Positions 22,930-35,453 of a stretch of 64,000 nt of DNA are shown here, piece after piece. The translations under genes were made by a program, and so were the position numbers. The stretch spans positions 61,635,213 through 61,699,212 of the forward strand of contig CM066740.1 in the NCBI GenBank assembly GCA_033961575.1, read 5' to 3'. The first letter of the stretch is position 1, and the number at the start of each line of letters is the position of its first letter. The DNA is from Aselliscus stoliczkanus. Lineage: Eukaryota > Chordata > Mammalia > Chiroptera > Hipposideridae. The notes under the pieces were generated by a model that was given only the letters and a program-made list of their open reading frames with translations, searched no databases and was not told the origin of the DNA.

Positions 22930-23440
22930 ATTTCATGCAAGTTTCCTCTACTGAGTTTAATGATATTGGTGTGTAATGGATCATTCACTGGTCCATTTAC
23001 ACACCCACACTGGTGGTTCCTCCCTGTCTTTTCATGGCTTGAGAGTGGATTTCTTTTGAGTATAACATAGTTTATCCATTCACTGAAAGACATCTTGGAT
23101 GCTTCCAAGTTTGGGCAATTATGAATAAAGCTGCTATAAACATCGAGATACAGGTTTTTGTGTGGACATAAGTTTTCAACTCCTTTGGGTAAATACCAAG
23201 GAGTGTGATTCCTGGATTGTATGGTAAGAGTATGTTCAATTTTGTAAGAAATCTCTAAACTGTCTTCCAAAGTAGCTGTACCATTTTGCATTCCCACCAA
23301 AAATGAATGAGAGTTCCCATTGCTTTACGTCCTCACCAGCATTTGGTGTTATCACTGTTCTGGATTTTGGCCATTTTGGTAGGAATGTAGATCTTGTTGT
23401 CTTAATAAACTTACTTTAGATGATAGATAGATGCTTTTCT
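22930..23440 (-). mobile_element. L1 LINE 3' fragment
   Basis: Reverse L1 phrases: cttggatgcttccaagtttg, gaataaagctgctataaaca, ttgggtaaataccaaggagt. The 142-aa minus-strand frame here is L1 sequence. Confidence 0.8.
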
Positions 23441-24402
23441 AGGGAATCTTAGAAAATCCTTTGGAGTGGAGAGGTGCTCCATGTTCTTGAACATATTTAT
23501 CTAAAATATGTGACCTTTCCCTTATTATTTTAATCATTTCCTATAAACCAAATAAAAATAATCAAGATTTCAAAAATTAGAATTATTTGTGAGGTCATTC
23601 TGGTATACTGTTATGATGATAAGAAAAGTTTTAGAAAAAGGTAGAGATTTTTACATTTCCACTGATTAAATACTGTATAACTGACAGAGTAGTCAATTGA
23701 ATGAAATAGAAGCCTAAATATATATGAGAATTAGTACTTGATCACTGTGACCATTCAAAGTAGTAGGGAAAGGTTAAATTACTGATAAGTGCTGGCCCCG
23801 AGCTTTTGTCATGAACCCCACATGGACTCCAGCTCTTTTAGTTCACACTGAAGTGCTCACCTGTTTCCAAAGCAGTCTCCCAATTCAGCCAGAACTTTGT
23901 GTGGAGCCCAAATCATCACCCAGACCTTCATACTGGAGTCCCTTTGAGTGCTCTGTTGTTCTTGCCCACAAATTACAGCTGGGACTAGGGTGAGGCAAGG
24001 GGGACCCTAAGGGTCCCAATCTAAGAACTGCTAATAGGAACCAGCTGAAACCATCAGATTCTAATAGTATTGCAAGAAGAGAATCAGTCTCCTTTCTCAG
24101 CTCCCAGATGGTCTCCTGAGAGCTATGTCCTATGTAGTCACCTGTGTCCGGCTATGAAAGTTCTATGTCATCTTTTCCCAACACAGTGGAGGACTGTTTT
24201 CCTTAGAGTCCCACTACTAAGGTTGGCCACTCAAGTCATGAATTATACATAATAATGAAAATCTCCAATGTGACCTGTGTCTCCACCTCAATTTTAGCAA
24301 AGGCTGCCATACTTTTCAAGGTTCAATAGGATTCGCTGAATCTAAAGGACATGTTTCTCAGGAAGGGTTCAAATCCATCCATGTATCAGTATGCAAGTAT
24401 AA
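23441..24402. other. Intergenic, no gene
   Basis: 23790-24250 is more GC-rich and may be an old unassigned repeat. No coding structure. Confidence 0.3.
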
Positions 24403-24414
24403 AAGTTAGTTTCA

Positions 24415-24547
24415 GGGCTGGCCAAGTGGCTTAGTTGGTTAAGAGCTCACTCAAGAGTGTGAGCTCTGAGCTACAGGGTCGCGGGTTCGATTCCCGGCCT
24501 GAGCTGAGCTGCCATCAGGTAGCAGGATGGCTCAGCTAAAAAAAAAG
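24415..24547 (+). mobile_element. tRNA-derived SINE, type B
   Basis: Has a perfect pol III B-box GGTTCGATTCC. Target duplication aaaagttagtttc lies on both sides (about 24402 and 24553). Confidence 0.92.
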
Positions 24548-24769
24548 TGGCTTAAAAGTTAGTTTCCATTTTCTAAGACAACATGGGAATCAACATGGGA
24601 ACTGAGTATTATTCTCAAGATCATCTTGTTTGGACTGTATGTACTATAGATAGAGAAGGAATGGTTTTCAAATCAGACTTGACTTGTTAGCTCTCTTCTA
24701 TTAGTATGATTGGCCACTATTAATAGAGGCACTGTATTTTTTATATGTAATCATAAATATGTTAGCTAA

Positions 24770-24832
24770 TGTGTGTGTGTGTGTATATATATCTATATCT
24801 ATATCTATATATATCTATATATATATCTTTAG
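24770..24832. repeat. (GT)n then (ATCT/AT)n microsatellite
   Basis: tgtgtgtgtgtgt runs into tatatatctatatctatat. AT-rich compound repeat. Confidence 0.93.
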
Positions 24833-24914
24833 TTATAAATGAGGTAGTAGATTGGCAAGTCATGAAGTTATAAGCCACAAACAATAGACCACTTAATAAG
24901 CAATATTAGGATTT

Positions 24915-25140
24915 AAAACATTTTGTGTAGACACAGACAATAGTTTAGTGGTTACCAAAGGGTAAGTGGGGAGAGGGGTGGTAGATGATGATAAACAGGG
25001 TTAAATATATGGTGACAAAAGTAGAACTGACTCTGGGTGATGAACACACAATGTGATATATACATGATGTATTACAGAAGTGTACACTTGAAACCCATGT
25101 AATTTTACTGATCAATGTCAACCCAATAAATTTTAATTAA
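24915..25140 (+). mobile_element. L1 LINE 3' UTR fragment
   Basis: acagacaatagtttagtggt, gaagtgtacacttgaaaccc, and the terminal aaataaattttaatt are L1 3'-end phrases in forward orientation. Confidence 0.75.
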
Positions 25141-28019
25141 AAACAAAATTTTGTGAAAATTACAAAATTTTGGAACTTTAGAAACTATGTAAAGAAAAGT
25201 CAGCTTGAGAGATCTAAACCCTTTTTAAATAAAATTTTAACTTTAAAGACAAATAAAATTAATTTAAAAAAATGTAGCTATCATATGATCTCTTTCAGAT
25301 CATTTATTTTAAAGTATTATATAAGCCATATTGCAGAACTCTGGCAACTTATATGCTTGAGTTTTACTCTTTGTAAAATGCAATTTATTATAATCTAACT
25401 TTCCATCATGAGGTAAAATAGATGAAACATTAGATATTTTGTGCTTTTTTTCAGACATCAAACAAGAAACACTTTATTTTCCTGTCTGCCCCCTCACACA
25501 CACTCTCTAGTTTTTTATACATGACATAATGCATCATATTCCCAGAGAACGCTCCCAACTCCCACTCCTGGATTATTTTCCTTTTAACATATTTCAAATG
25601 TAATAACAATTTGGTACCACTTCCATTATATGTTATTTGTAAAGCCAATATATGGGGAAAACAAAAAATGTTTATGGTATAATTGAAAATTACCCTAATG
25701 AGAATAGAGAAGAAGCCATATTATATAGTTGAAAGAACACTGTAGTAGAAACATTAGGATGGGATTTTGGTCCTAGTTTTAGCAATATTGACCTGAGCCA
25801 CTTCTGGCAAGCCATACAGCTATAAACTAAAAGGATATTTAAAAAAGAAATATGTACAAACAAGATGGAAGTAAAAGGGTATAACAAAAAAATCAATATA
25901 AAAATTGAACGTTTTAACATTTTTTTAAATGGTAAACCTAAGAAAAGATGTCTTGGAGAATAGTTCTCAACTCCTCTACTCACGCGATGTGGACAGTAGG
26001 CACAAATGGTAGGTATATTGTTAGCTGAAGATAGAAAACTGCTGGCGAGGTCCTATTTTGCCTTTATCCTTTGTGTTATGCAACTCTGCCATCTTAAACC
26101 AGAAAAAAGGCTGGGAAAATTTAATACAAAGTACATATATCCAATTAAAAAGACACTTTTTAATTGCTTTAAATGAATCGAAGCCCCCTAAGCTACATCC
26201 TAGAGTACTGAAAACATTTGACAAAATAACTCATGACCTTGGACAGTGAAACTTTGAGTCAAGTTGATTTGGTTGAGGTACTATAGGCAGATACAAGCTT
26301 CCCAAGGACAAGAAACTTGTTAATATCATTTCCTGATATATCCACAGCTTTGAGCACAGTCCCTAGCATGCATTCATGGCTTGACAAATGTCCCTGAAAA
26401 ATTCCAAAATCTATTCTAAGTTCGTGGACATATAGAAAAGGAAGTATGATCACTAGGAGGCAGCATCAATTCACAAAGACCAACTATGCCCACATCACCG
26501 TTTCCACCTATAGAAAACAGGGAGATCACATCAGAGTTTCTGACTAAATTTCACATGAATAATTCCAGTAAACAAGATGCAGAAGAACTAAATATTTTGC
26601 AATTAAATGTATTTGTAGCTAGTTGAATGAGAACACTATGCTATTTAATGGATCACTATCAGTCTGGATGGAGATAGCGCTCTCTGCCTTGTCAACATTT
26701 TTTTTCAGTCTTACATGTAAACAGAAAGTACGTTTTATCAAATTTGCCCACGACTTAAAAACTGAGATTAACAGCCCAAGTTTTTTTTAAAGAGCCCCAA
26801 ATTAGTAAAATAAAATTTGTAAAAGTAAATTAATAAAATGAAGTATATAGGCAAACTTCATTTTCAATGTGAAAGACTTTTGAGTTTTCATTTTCCAACT
26901 CTGTTGGGTCGAACAAGATTGCCATAAAACAAATTTAGTGTTGCTGTATATTTGTTAAAATTGTCAACTTATTGTACATACCTTCCACTTAGCCTGAAAT
27001 CCTCATAATTTATATACTCCAGTCTCTTGTAGAGATATATAACATCCAGTGGGACTGTGAAAAGCTAAGGTGACGAGACCCACACTTGTAACATTTTCAT
27101 ATTGGCCTTCGAATACCTAGAATAATAGCTGTTTACTGTTATACCTTCCAAATCAAATCATACCAACTTTTAAATGCAGTCTAATTTCATTTGTCAGAAC
27201 CCCATAAAGCAGCTATTATTACCCCTGTATTTAAAGGTAAGGATTCTGAAACACAATTAGGGACTCATCCAGGCATGTGACAAATGATATCTCTTTTAAT
27301 AGTTCCACCACTTTCCTTACTTAGCTATTTATCGAGTACTCCTTTTTGCCCCATTCCAGAACTACTGAACCACAACAGTGACAATAGGACCCAAGAATAT
27401 TTAAAGCAGCTCAGCTAATTATAATAAAAATGGTCCACAATGAAGCTTTGGGAACTGCCTTAGATCATCTAAATATTTCTTTCAATCAGACTTCTGATAG
27501 ATATTTGAGAGCAGAGGTTTTGAGATTATATTTTCTGCTGATAGGCAGTGCTATATAAGCAGTAGAAAGCTCTGGTCGAAGTGGAGTGCTGTTACTCCCA
27601 ACTGTAACCTCTTGTAAGGTCCCTAACCCTGTTGAGCCTCCATTTTTCCCATACATAAGTGATCACTGTTGCAAGCACTTAACATAATACTGAGCACATG
27701 GTATGCACTCAATAAATACCATCTACTAATTGTGAAGGTGAAGCCCCAATCCCCACTATGAATATCGTCCGAATACATGTATTAAGTATAAAAGTTGTTT
27801 TTATCATACTTATATCTCACACGAGGTTAAAATTTCAAATTTTAGAAAGGTTAAACAGGATGTTTAAGTAAAGCAAATATTAACAAAAGTTTATCTTTAA
27901 TATCTCTTATTCTTCTGGCATCAAGATTTGTAATATTTAAGCCAAAACTGTCAGCATGTAAGGCTATTTAACTCATCAAAGTGCTTTAACCTAAAAGCAA
28001 TGTTTTCAACTATTATTTT
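25141..28019. other. Intergenic, no gene; MIR pieces
   Basis: AT-rich. MIR-like fragments lie at 27130-27250 (minus) and 27570-27740 (plus, ending tgcactcaataaataccatc). No exon recognised. Confidence 0.45.
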
Positions 28020-28023
28020 AGAT

Positions 28024-28068
28024 CAGAGGTCGGCAAACTTTTGAGACCGAAGTTTAGATAGTGTCTTT
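28024..28068 (+). mobile_element. hAT-Charlie-type end fragment
   Basis: cagaggtcggcaaacttttg is the conserved terminal motif of a MER1-group element. Only one end is present. Confidence 0.45.
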
Positions 28069-29189
28069 TCAGTTAAAAAGAAACAAATGAAGTCCTTTTT
28101 GCAGTTAACTGCCCTATATGAAAAAACTTCAGTGAAAAACATCTTGACAAGAAAATTTATTTCTTTGATTCATTAAGTTGGGCTTAGATAAGTACGAGTT
28201 ACAAAGCACAGAAGTAATTATAGGTTAAAACTGATTTGAGCCTCTTTATAAGTAAGAAACAGATTCCGGAATAAAGTATCATTAAAGAATATAAAACACT
28301 TGAGAATGCATATTAATCATGTTACCACTCATACTTGTCGTTCCCTTACAGTCCTCTTGCAAAAAGAAATCCAACTTGGTCATGAGCATGAAAACCTACC
28401 ATGTGCACCCAGGGATATACCGTTTGATATATTTTCATTCATTTTTCCTACCAACCATTAATAAAGATAACCAATTATATTGGGGATGATTTTTCTGACA
28501 TCAATCAGGAAAATATATCTTTATAAGGCATTTTAGATTTCAAAAGGATACATCGTATTAGAAACACATTACTGTGAGGGACAGGGCCGGTTTATATGTA
28601 ATTTGTGTTAATACATCAAGTGTGTTGGGAAAACATCTGACTCTGGACTTGTACTGTTAGAATACATTTCATTTAGGAATTGAGTGGTCTTTATTCCTTA
28701 GTTGCTTTTTGGAATTAGTTTACCAATTTAAAATACCATTATTTATTAAAATAGTCCCTAATTAAACTTGCCTGTTTGCTTGACCCACTTTGCATTATTT
28801 TCATTTTATTACTAAACTGATTACAAAACCTTATACTACAAAAGCCAAATGTTTATGAATAGCTAATACTACCTAATCTTCCTCTAATACTCCCAGGGAC
28901 AGCCTTGTACATGAGAACGTCAACCAAGTTATTCTGGGTGACGGTGGTAGATGACCTTTGAAGAAAACTATCTCAACAGGTCTCGCTCCTTAACAAGTCG
29001 TTTCTGTGAGTGAATGTTCTGTAAAATGTTTTATTTGTGAACCAAAATCTACCATGTCTAATTTTAGAGTTTTAAAAATTAAAAAATACAAATGAAGTCC
29101 ACCTCTAAGTTTTGAAAGAATCCATTTTGGAAGCTATCCTCGGAATTTATACAAATTAGCTATCACCTATTCCTGAGTTTGTATTGTGG
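28069..29189. other. Intergenic, no gene
   Basis: AT-rich, with no repeat or exon recognised. Confidence 0.35.
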
Positions 29190-29370
29190 AAGCAAACCTG
29201 CAGGCCAAGTCCAGCCTGCCACTTGTTACTGTAAATGTTTTACTGGAACACAGCCATGACCATTCATTTATGCATAATCTATAGCTGTCTTCATGCTACA
29301 AGAGTTGAGTAGTTGTGGCAGAGACCACCACATGGTTCTCGGACCTTAAAATATTTACTGCCTGCATCTT
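29190..29370 (-). mobile_element. hAT-Charlie-type (MER1 group) fragment
   Basis: tgttttactggaacacagcc, then tttatgcataatctatagct, then gtagttgtggcagagacca are the reverse of the common 'GGCAAACTTT...' Charlie-type element. Confidence 0.65.
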
Positions 29371-29388
29371 TATCAAGGAAACTTGCCG

Positions 29389-29505
29389 GGCCGGCCGAGT
29401 GGCGCAGTGGTTAAGCACTGGCCTTGGAAGCCAGCGGCCCCAGTTCGGTCCCACATATGAGGGCCAGTGACACTGCCCTCAAAAACAAAACAAAACAAAA
29501 AATAC
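29389..29505 (+). mobile_element. tRNA-derived SINE, short type
   Basis: Head GGGCCGGCCGAGTGGCGCAG, short body, (AAAAC)n tail. Flanked by acttgcc duplications. Confidence 0.92.
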
Positions 29506-30119
29506 TTGCCAACAGCTATTTTAAACACTTACTAAAAAGAAAGAGAAAACTATTTAAATTTTGTTTGAATGACAAGAATGTAAGTACTTTTCCATTTTCT
29601 TCTCATAACAAAGATATACACTTTGGCCTACATATTGAGTTGATGAGAATTTTTGTGGACTAGCCCGGATAGCTACACAATACTTATTCTAATAATGTTT
29701 GTATGGATTCTTTAAAGCATCATCAACCAACGGTACAAAGGAGTTTTAGAAAACCACCTATTTGTAGATGAGGGACATTATCTACTTAATTGATTCACCC
29801 AAATAATCAACCAAATAGGCGTGAAATGCTCTGAGAAACCATGTTTACTTCTTTTGAAATCAGGCTTATATAATCAGTGTCACAGGAAGTTGCTGACAAC
29901 AGCGAGCTCTACCTCAATACAAACTTAAGGTTTACTCCCATTTACAAAAAACAAAAAACTTTAATACTAGTAGTTCCACAATTCTTAAAATTGAGAACTA
30001 AGATGGCTTTTAAGATTATATGGAATCAATTTTTTCAAATAATATACAACTTTTTTTAGCCTTTTTCCTTTTCTCAACCAACCACAATTTTACCCACACT
30101 TCTAAGGTGTAGGAAGCAA

Positions 30120-30137
30120 CCCCCCCCCCCCCCCCCC
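30120..30137 (+). repeat. Poly(C) run, 18 bases
   Basis: Uninterrupted C18 followed by GGGG, about 270 bases downstream of the LSM8 poly(A) signal on the minus strand. Confidence 0.95.
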
Positions 30138-30404
30138 GGGGCAGTATGGTAAATGGGGATGGTTCAGAGAACTGGAGAAGACAAGACTTGCCTTCCTGTG
30201 ACACTCTTAAAATCAGGGAAGAAACACTTGTATCCTGCACTATTGATGGTATTTGTATACTTGATTTATATAACACACAAATTTCTTTTCGACTAGTTTT
30301 CCATAAATATTCCAAAAATGTCAGAAATTGTTTTCTAAAACTTCTCAAAATAATCATTAGATTTTTACACTATTTAATAGAAAAATAAAACCAAGTTACC
30401 AAAC

Positions 30405-30588
30405 CTATGTAGGCAAAAAAACCTGTTTATTCAAGAAAATGTAAAAATATTGTAATTTACATATTACAATGAATCAATATGGAGTCAAAATTGCACAATT
30501 ACACATTCATAAAAATTCCGCATATCATCCACAGAATGATCAGTTTCTGTACAAAGATTTATAGATATTCAATGTATGAAATTCTTCC
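30405..30588 (-). other. LSM8: LSM8 3' UTR
   Basis: AT-rich sequence follows the TGA and runs to an AATAAA at 30431-30426. A cleavage site some 10-30 bases beyond would give a short UTR of under 200 bases. The exact end is inferred. Confidence 0.55.
30426..30431 (-). promoter_or_regulatory. Poly(A) signal AATAAA of LSM8
   Basis: Canonical hexamer on the minus strand about 160 bases after the LSM8 stop codon. The context is ttgAATAAAcagg. Confidence 0.6.
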
Positions 30589-30679
30589 TCAGTGTGCTAC
30601 TGAGTTTAGAGGTTCTGCTCGAATGTTCCCCAAATCAAGTGCAGAATCTGTTTCATCAATTTCCCCAATGAGTGCACCG
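30589..30679 (-). CDS. LSM8: LSM8 terminal coding exon (degraded 5' edge)
   Basis: It reads G-A-L-I-G-E-I-D-E-T-D-S-A-L-D-L-G-N-I-R-A-E-P and ends in L-N-S-V-A-H with TGA at 30591-30589, the characteristic LSM8 C-terminus. Compared with the usual VIGEIDEETD, one Glu codon is missing. Sequence just before ALIGE is shortened, and the expected AG acceptor is replaced by ttgcgg. The terminal frame itself stays open. Confidence 0.85.
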
Positions 30680-32442
30680 CAATTATTTGAGAAGAAAAAA
30701 AATGAGTTAAAACAAGCTTATTTCTGACAAGACTGAGAGGACCAGGTAAAAATAACTATTCAAGATGAAAAACAAGCTCTTCATTAAGTAGTGAATTGCA
30801 CATTTAGGTCACAAAACTCAAGACAAAATAATTTGAAGGCAACATTATTAAAGGAACCAATATCAAAGAACAGATTTCATAGTTTGATTGGATCATGAGT
30901 CTGTAAAGGGAAAAGACACAAATGGGATAAATAAGGTACAAAACCCCCAAAACTTCCAATCCTTTGATTTCAACTCCAGGGACTGAATTCGGGGAGGTAT
31001 GAAAGAGTGGAGGGAAATCACAAAATCACTACTAAATAAGCAAATAAAAGTGTATGTTATTTAAGTAACTTCGATGAACTAAATCCATCAATGGTATATA
31101 ATTTCTATTTCCTTTTCATGATTTCTCAGTTTACTCAATTTAAATTCAAGACCAACAGTAGATTTTTATATACAAAGGTAACAGCAATTGGTACTTAAGT
31201 ATCTAACAAATGATTTTTTAATGCAATTGGCTAGAGCTAAAGCCAGTAAATTTTTCCATGATTCAAAACAAACGTAACAGTTTCATTAATACCATGTTAA
31301 GTGACCAAGGCCATGTCTCCCTAGCTGGATATTGTCACTATTACATCCAGACCATGGGACATGTATGAAACAGTATTCCTTAAAAAACTGGTTTATATGT
31401 GTCTGGTTTTAACCAGAGTAAATTCTATAAATGAATACTTTTAATACCAAATTTGCCCAATTTTGCTTTAAGCTATATAAAGCCTTCAGTTCTCTAATTA
31501 TGGAAAGTATCAAACTCTGGGAGAACATGCTACGTTTTTTTCTCAATATAAAACAAACTGAAGATCTTAACTGCACCCTTAAAATTTAGTATCATTTGAA
31601 ATCCTTAGGGAAGACAGTGGGAGTGCTGGTAAATTTTTTTGTTTGTTTGTTTTTTAAGCTCAAATAAGAGTTTATTTGAGCCAAATTGACAATTGCCGGG
31701 AAGCAAAATCTCAACGGATTGAGAAAATGCTCCGGTAAATGTTTTAAAATAAGCTCTTGAAAGAAAAATGGGGAGGCTAGTTTGCAGTGTTTACTGACAT
31801 CCATAGTACAAATACTCCAACTATGGCCAATTTCAAGCTACGAACAAGATATCAACCAACTAGCTTGTAAAATTCCTAAATATGTAGCAATCTGCTTTCA
31901 TAAGCTGGTTTCAGTAAACCACTGGGTCTACAGCAAAGTTATAAATTTTTTAAAATTGAAGTTCAAAAATATGTGTTTTTTGTTTAAAGTAGGAGAAATC
32001 TTCTTAAAATCAGTTATTATGCAGAACCCCAATATAAAGAATCAGTGTTGTTCTGGTCAGGGACCTGGGCCCCACCTGCTCTGCCATCTTCTCGTTTTTT
32101 ACAGCTCACTTTATAACTTCACACCTAAAAATCATCTCTAAAGAATATTTTAGAAACCCTTGATTTTGATTAAAAATGAAATAATTTATCCATCTTAAGA
32201 TGATTTCTTAAGATAAACAATTCAAATGAATAGTATTCTTATAGATATCTTCTATATTCTATATCCTACCTGTGCTCCAAAATATGAGATGCTAATATAT
32301 CTTTTGCTGCCTTCCAGCCATGTTTTAATTCTATACAGTACGCACTAGAAAACTGTTCAACAATCTTCTAGCTGATTTAACTGTAGTAATACAGTAGCTA
32401 CTAGCCACATATGATTATTAAAATTATGACTAATACAATTTA
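30680..32442. other. LSM8 intron region, no exon found
   Basis: I searched this stretch for the missing LSM8 exon on the minus strand and saw nothing. 31655-31755 (agagtttatttgagccaaat and after) resembles the start of the LTR-like block at 50770. Confidence 0.4.
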
Positions 32443-32455
32443 AAACTCAGTTCTT

Positions 32456-32570
32456 GGGCCGGCTGAGTGGCGCAGTGGTTAAGCGCTGGCTTGGGACACC
32501 AGAGGCCCTGGTTCAGATCCCACATATGAGGGCCAGTGATACTGCCCTCAAAAAAAAAAAAAAAAAATAA
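32456..32570 (+). mobile_element. tRNA-derived SINE, short type
   Basis: Target duplication aaaactcagttcttg lies on both sides (about 32442 and 32571). Confidence 0.94.
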
Positions 32571-32584
32571 AACTCAGTTCTTGA

Positions 32585-33057
32585 CCAGTCAAGTGGCTCA
32601 TTGGTTAAGAGTTGACTTGGGAGCACCAGCTCTAGGCAGCAGGGACGCTGGTTCAGATCCCACATGAGGGTCAGTGAGGCTGTGCCCTTTACAGCTAAGA
32701 TGGTGAACAACAGCTCGACCTGGAGCTGGGCTGCCTTGAATTGCCAGTGACACCATAGGCTGCAGCATCTGCTGCAGTGGGCTGCCATAGGCTACAGTGA
32801 GTGACCGAAAACCAGTGTGAGTGGCTGGCAGCCGGTTTGAGCTGCCAAGAGCCTCTGTGAGCAGCTGTCCAGAGGCTGGCAACCGATCTGCCTCACCTGA
32901 GAAGAGTCCAATGATGATACCAATATGGGCCAGTGAAGCAATGTCCTCCACAACGAGACTGAAGAACAAAAAGACAGCAACTTGTCTGTTCCCCTTCCCC
33001 GGTTCCCCAATGCTGTTCCCCTCCCACAACTCCCCAATAAAATCTTTTAAAAAAAAA
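32585..33057 (+). mobile_element. tRNA-derived SINE, long type, older
   Basis: Head diverged (ccagtcaagtggctcattgg). The body has the same modules as the young long copies and ends ccccaataaaatctttt plus an A-tail. Confidence 0.88.
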
Positions 33058-33104
33058 GTGTATACATTTTTTTGGCACCCTCTGTATATACAAACTTCAA
33101 CTGG

Positions 33105-33215
33105 TATTAAGAGCTAACGCTTAATGAGTACTTTCTGTTTGCCAGAAAGTGTTCCATGGGCCTCACATGTATTTACTTATTTAATCCACCCAATAATACA
33201 ATAAGATAGATACAA
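33105..33215 (-). mobile_element. MIR fragment
   Basis: agctaacgcttaatgagtac followed by atttacttatttaatccacc is the reverse of the MIR 3' half. Confidence 0.6.
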
Positions 33216-33909
33216 ACATGACTAATAATTAGAACCAGAACTTGAAGTAAAAATTTAATTGAAGTTTGATGGAAGAATCCTGACTTTGAACAAAGGAAGA
33301 CATGGACCTAGCACAAAGCAGTAACAAATGCTATTCAAGTTTCTGAAACATCAACTTATATTGGTTTTGATTGGTTAAATCTCTCAAGCTCACTATTAAA
33401 CTGTTTCATGTTTTGAAAATCAAAACATATAAAATGAGAATGAAACAAAGAGAAAATGATAACCTACAATTTGGAAGTTACAAATTATGGAATATTTACT
33501 ACATAAAATTATGATGGAGTATTTACTACAAAATATGAAGTATTTACTACATAAATCAGTTAGCAAACAGTTATCACACCCATACATAGCCTTTTGACTT
33601 CATTTTACACATAATTATTCTATCAAATGATTCATGTAACAAAAACATACAGAACTACTGAACTTTAGTATACAAAATGTTATTTTTTTTAAATAGCTTT
33701 CCTTCTGTAAAATTAAAAGTTTTCCAATTTATTATCTATCCTAACAAAAACAGAAAAACTTAAACTTCAGGTTTTCACAAAATAAACTATATGCAAATAT
33801 TTGTTAATAGCAATAGGCTTTTTCAAAGTGTTAACATGAGATTAATGTATTTCAAACTGTCCTTATTGGACAAAATATAATGTGAGATGCCTAAAAGAAA
33901 ACATGATTG
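33216..33909. other. LSM8 intron, no exon found
   Basis: AT-rich. 33488-33552 holds three copies of a short tatttactaca motif. The missing LSM8 exon is not seen here. Confidence 0.4.
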
Positions 33910-34125
33910 TTCTCTTCAGGAAGCAAGGCAACTGGCCTTAGCTTTGGAGTCAAATACAATTTAAATCTCAGTTTGGTTTGTCACTTATTACCATGTGACT
34001 CTGAGAAAGTGAATCACTTTTTCTGAGCTTGGTTCCTAACCTAGAATACAGGGATAATTCTTCTTCAGAGTTTTATGAAGGATTAAGTGATATAATACAT
34101 GTCATGCCTGGTGCATAATATAATT
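33910..34125 (+). mobile_element. MIR SINE
   Basis: ctttggagtcaaatacaatt, then accatgtgactctgagaaag, then gaaggattaagtgatataat follow the MIR order. Confidence 0.7.
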
Positions 34126-34879
34126 TACTAAATGGCAAAGTCTAACACTTTGACTGACTGGTAACAGTCACTTAATAACCCAATGAGAAAAATCACAAGG
34201 ATTAAACAGAAAACAAACAAACACAGAAGTCAAGAATGGGAAAATATAAGATTAAATTATATGAATTAGATACAGTTAGAAAATAGAGAAAGCTTGGCTA
34301 CCTTACGACTTTTTGGAAAACAAACAGTCATTTGAATTGTGAATGAAGAAGTAATTAAGTAGCCAAAAATCATGGGATAAATTCCTCACATCAAGGAACA
34401 GGTCAAGAAGAGAATCCATGATTTTTCTGGAATTAAAGGGGATACTGTGATGGAAGAAAAAATGAGACAAAATAAATTCAGGATCAATCAACAACATGTC
34501 CTACAAAAGAGAGAGGTCATACAACCTACGAATAGTCAAAGAATATTCATACCATACAAGCCTTAATTGTTCATTATTCTATATATGTAGTATCTAAATC
34601 ATTAAAAAAAAATTTTCTAAGAGGCATATACAAAATTTCAAAAAAATTATGATTCTGTAGTGAATATCAGAGCACTAATTAGGGAAGGAAATAAAAAATG
34701 GAAGAGGAATATAAATATAAAATACAGGCAGATATCTGTGGGGTAGACTAGCTACTCTCTGAGGGCAGAATCTATTACTCATTCCAGATCCTAGAAGCCC
34801 TGTATGTAACTTCACTCAACATTTAATATTAAAGAAAAAATGAATAGGCAGCTACTTATCAAAGAGAGAGAGTTGAATC
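34126..34879. other. LSM8 intron, no exon found
   Basis: A-rich unique sequence. No match to the missing Sm-domain exon was seen. Confidence 0.4.
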
Positions 34880-34896
34880 GGAAAACTGCAATGCAG

Positions 34897-35258
34897 GGGC
34901 CGGCCGAGTGGCTCAGTTGGAGTCTGAGCTCTGGGCAACAGGGTCGCTGGTTCAATTCCCACATGGGCTAGTGAGCTGCACCCAAGCTGAGCTATCAACA
35001 GGTGGCAGGATGGCTCAGCTGGTGAGAGCACGTGCTCCTAACAACAAGGTTGCAGGTTCGACTCCCACTTGGGCTGTGCTCACCCGCAACTAAGATTGAC
35101 ACAGCACCTTGAACTGAGAGGCCACAAGCTGCCAATGGGCGGCTGCCTGGTGACTGGACTTGGAGCTGTGCTAGCTGCACCCTCCACAACAAGACTGAAG
35201 GGTAACAACTTGGCTGTTTCCCTTCCCCAATTCGCCAATAAAATCTAAAATAAAAAAA
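34897..35258 (+). mobile_element. Composite tRNA-derived SINE (two heads)
   Basis: First head GGGGCCGGCCGAGTGGCTCA, second head at about 35010 (GATGGCTCAGCTGGTGAGAG, then GGTTCGACTCCCA). The tail carries actgaagggtaacaacttgg and gccaataaaatc. Flanked by gaaaactgcaatgca and gaaaactgcaaggca. Confidence 0.88.
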
Positions 35259-35385
35259 AGACAGAAAGAAAACTGCAAGGCAGGTATATTGTGGTGCCTA
35301 GGCATCAAAGATTAGAGGTTCTACATAAAAACTGACAACCAATAAACCTCCAAGAAAGCAGAGAAGGAATATGCTAAATACTTAC

Positions 35386-35426
35386 CACAATCATTCTCCC
35401 ATCAGAAGTAATAACCGCAACAATTC
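35386..35426 (-). CDS. LSM8: LSM8 coding exon 2
   Basis: The 41-bp exon completes an arginine codon, then reads I-V-A-V-I-T-S-D-G-R-M-I-V, which is the start of the Sm1 motif. The donor is a good gtaag at 35385-35381. The acceptor position (35428-35427) reads GG on the minus strand instead of AG. The nearest upstream AG would add 27 nt in frame (about 35427-35453) without a stop. T to I at the first residue after R is the only protein change seen against the human form known to me. Confidence 0.9.
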
Positions 35427-35453
35427 CCGATAAGCAAATCAAGGAAAACATTT

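Noticed and set aside
22872..23300. 142-aa minus-strand open frame
   Set aside because: Lies in a reversed L1 3' fragment.
32598..33029. 143-aa minus-strand open frame
   Set aside because: Antisense of a long-type SINE.
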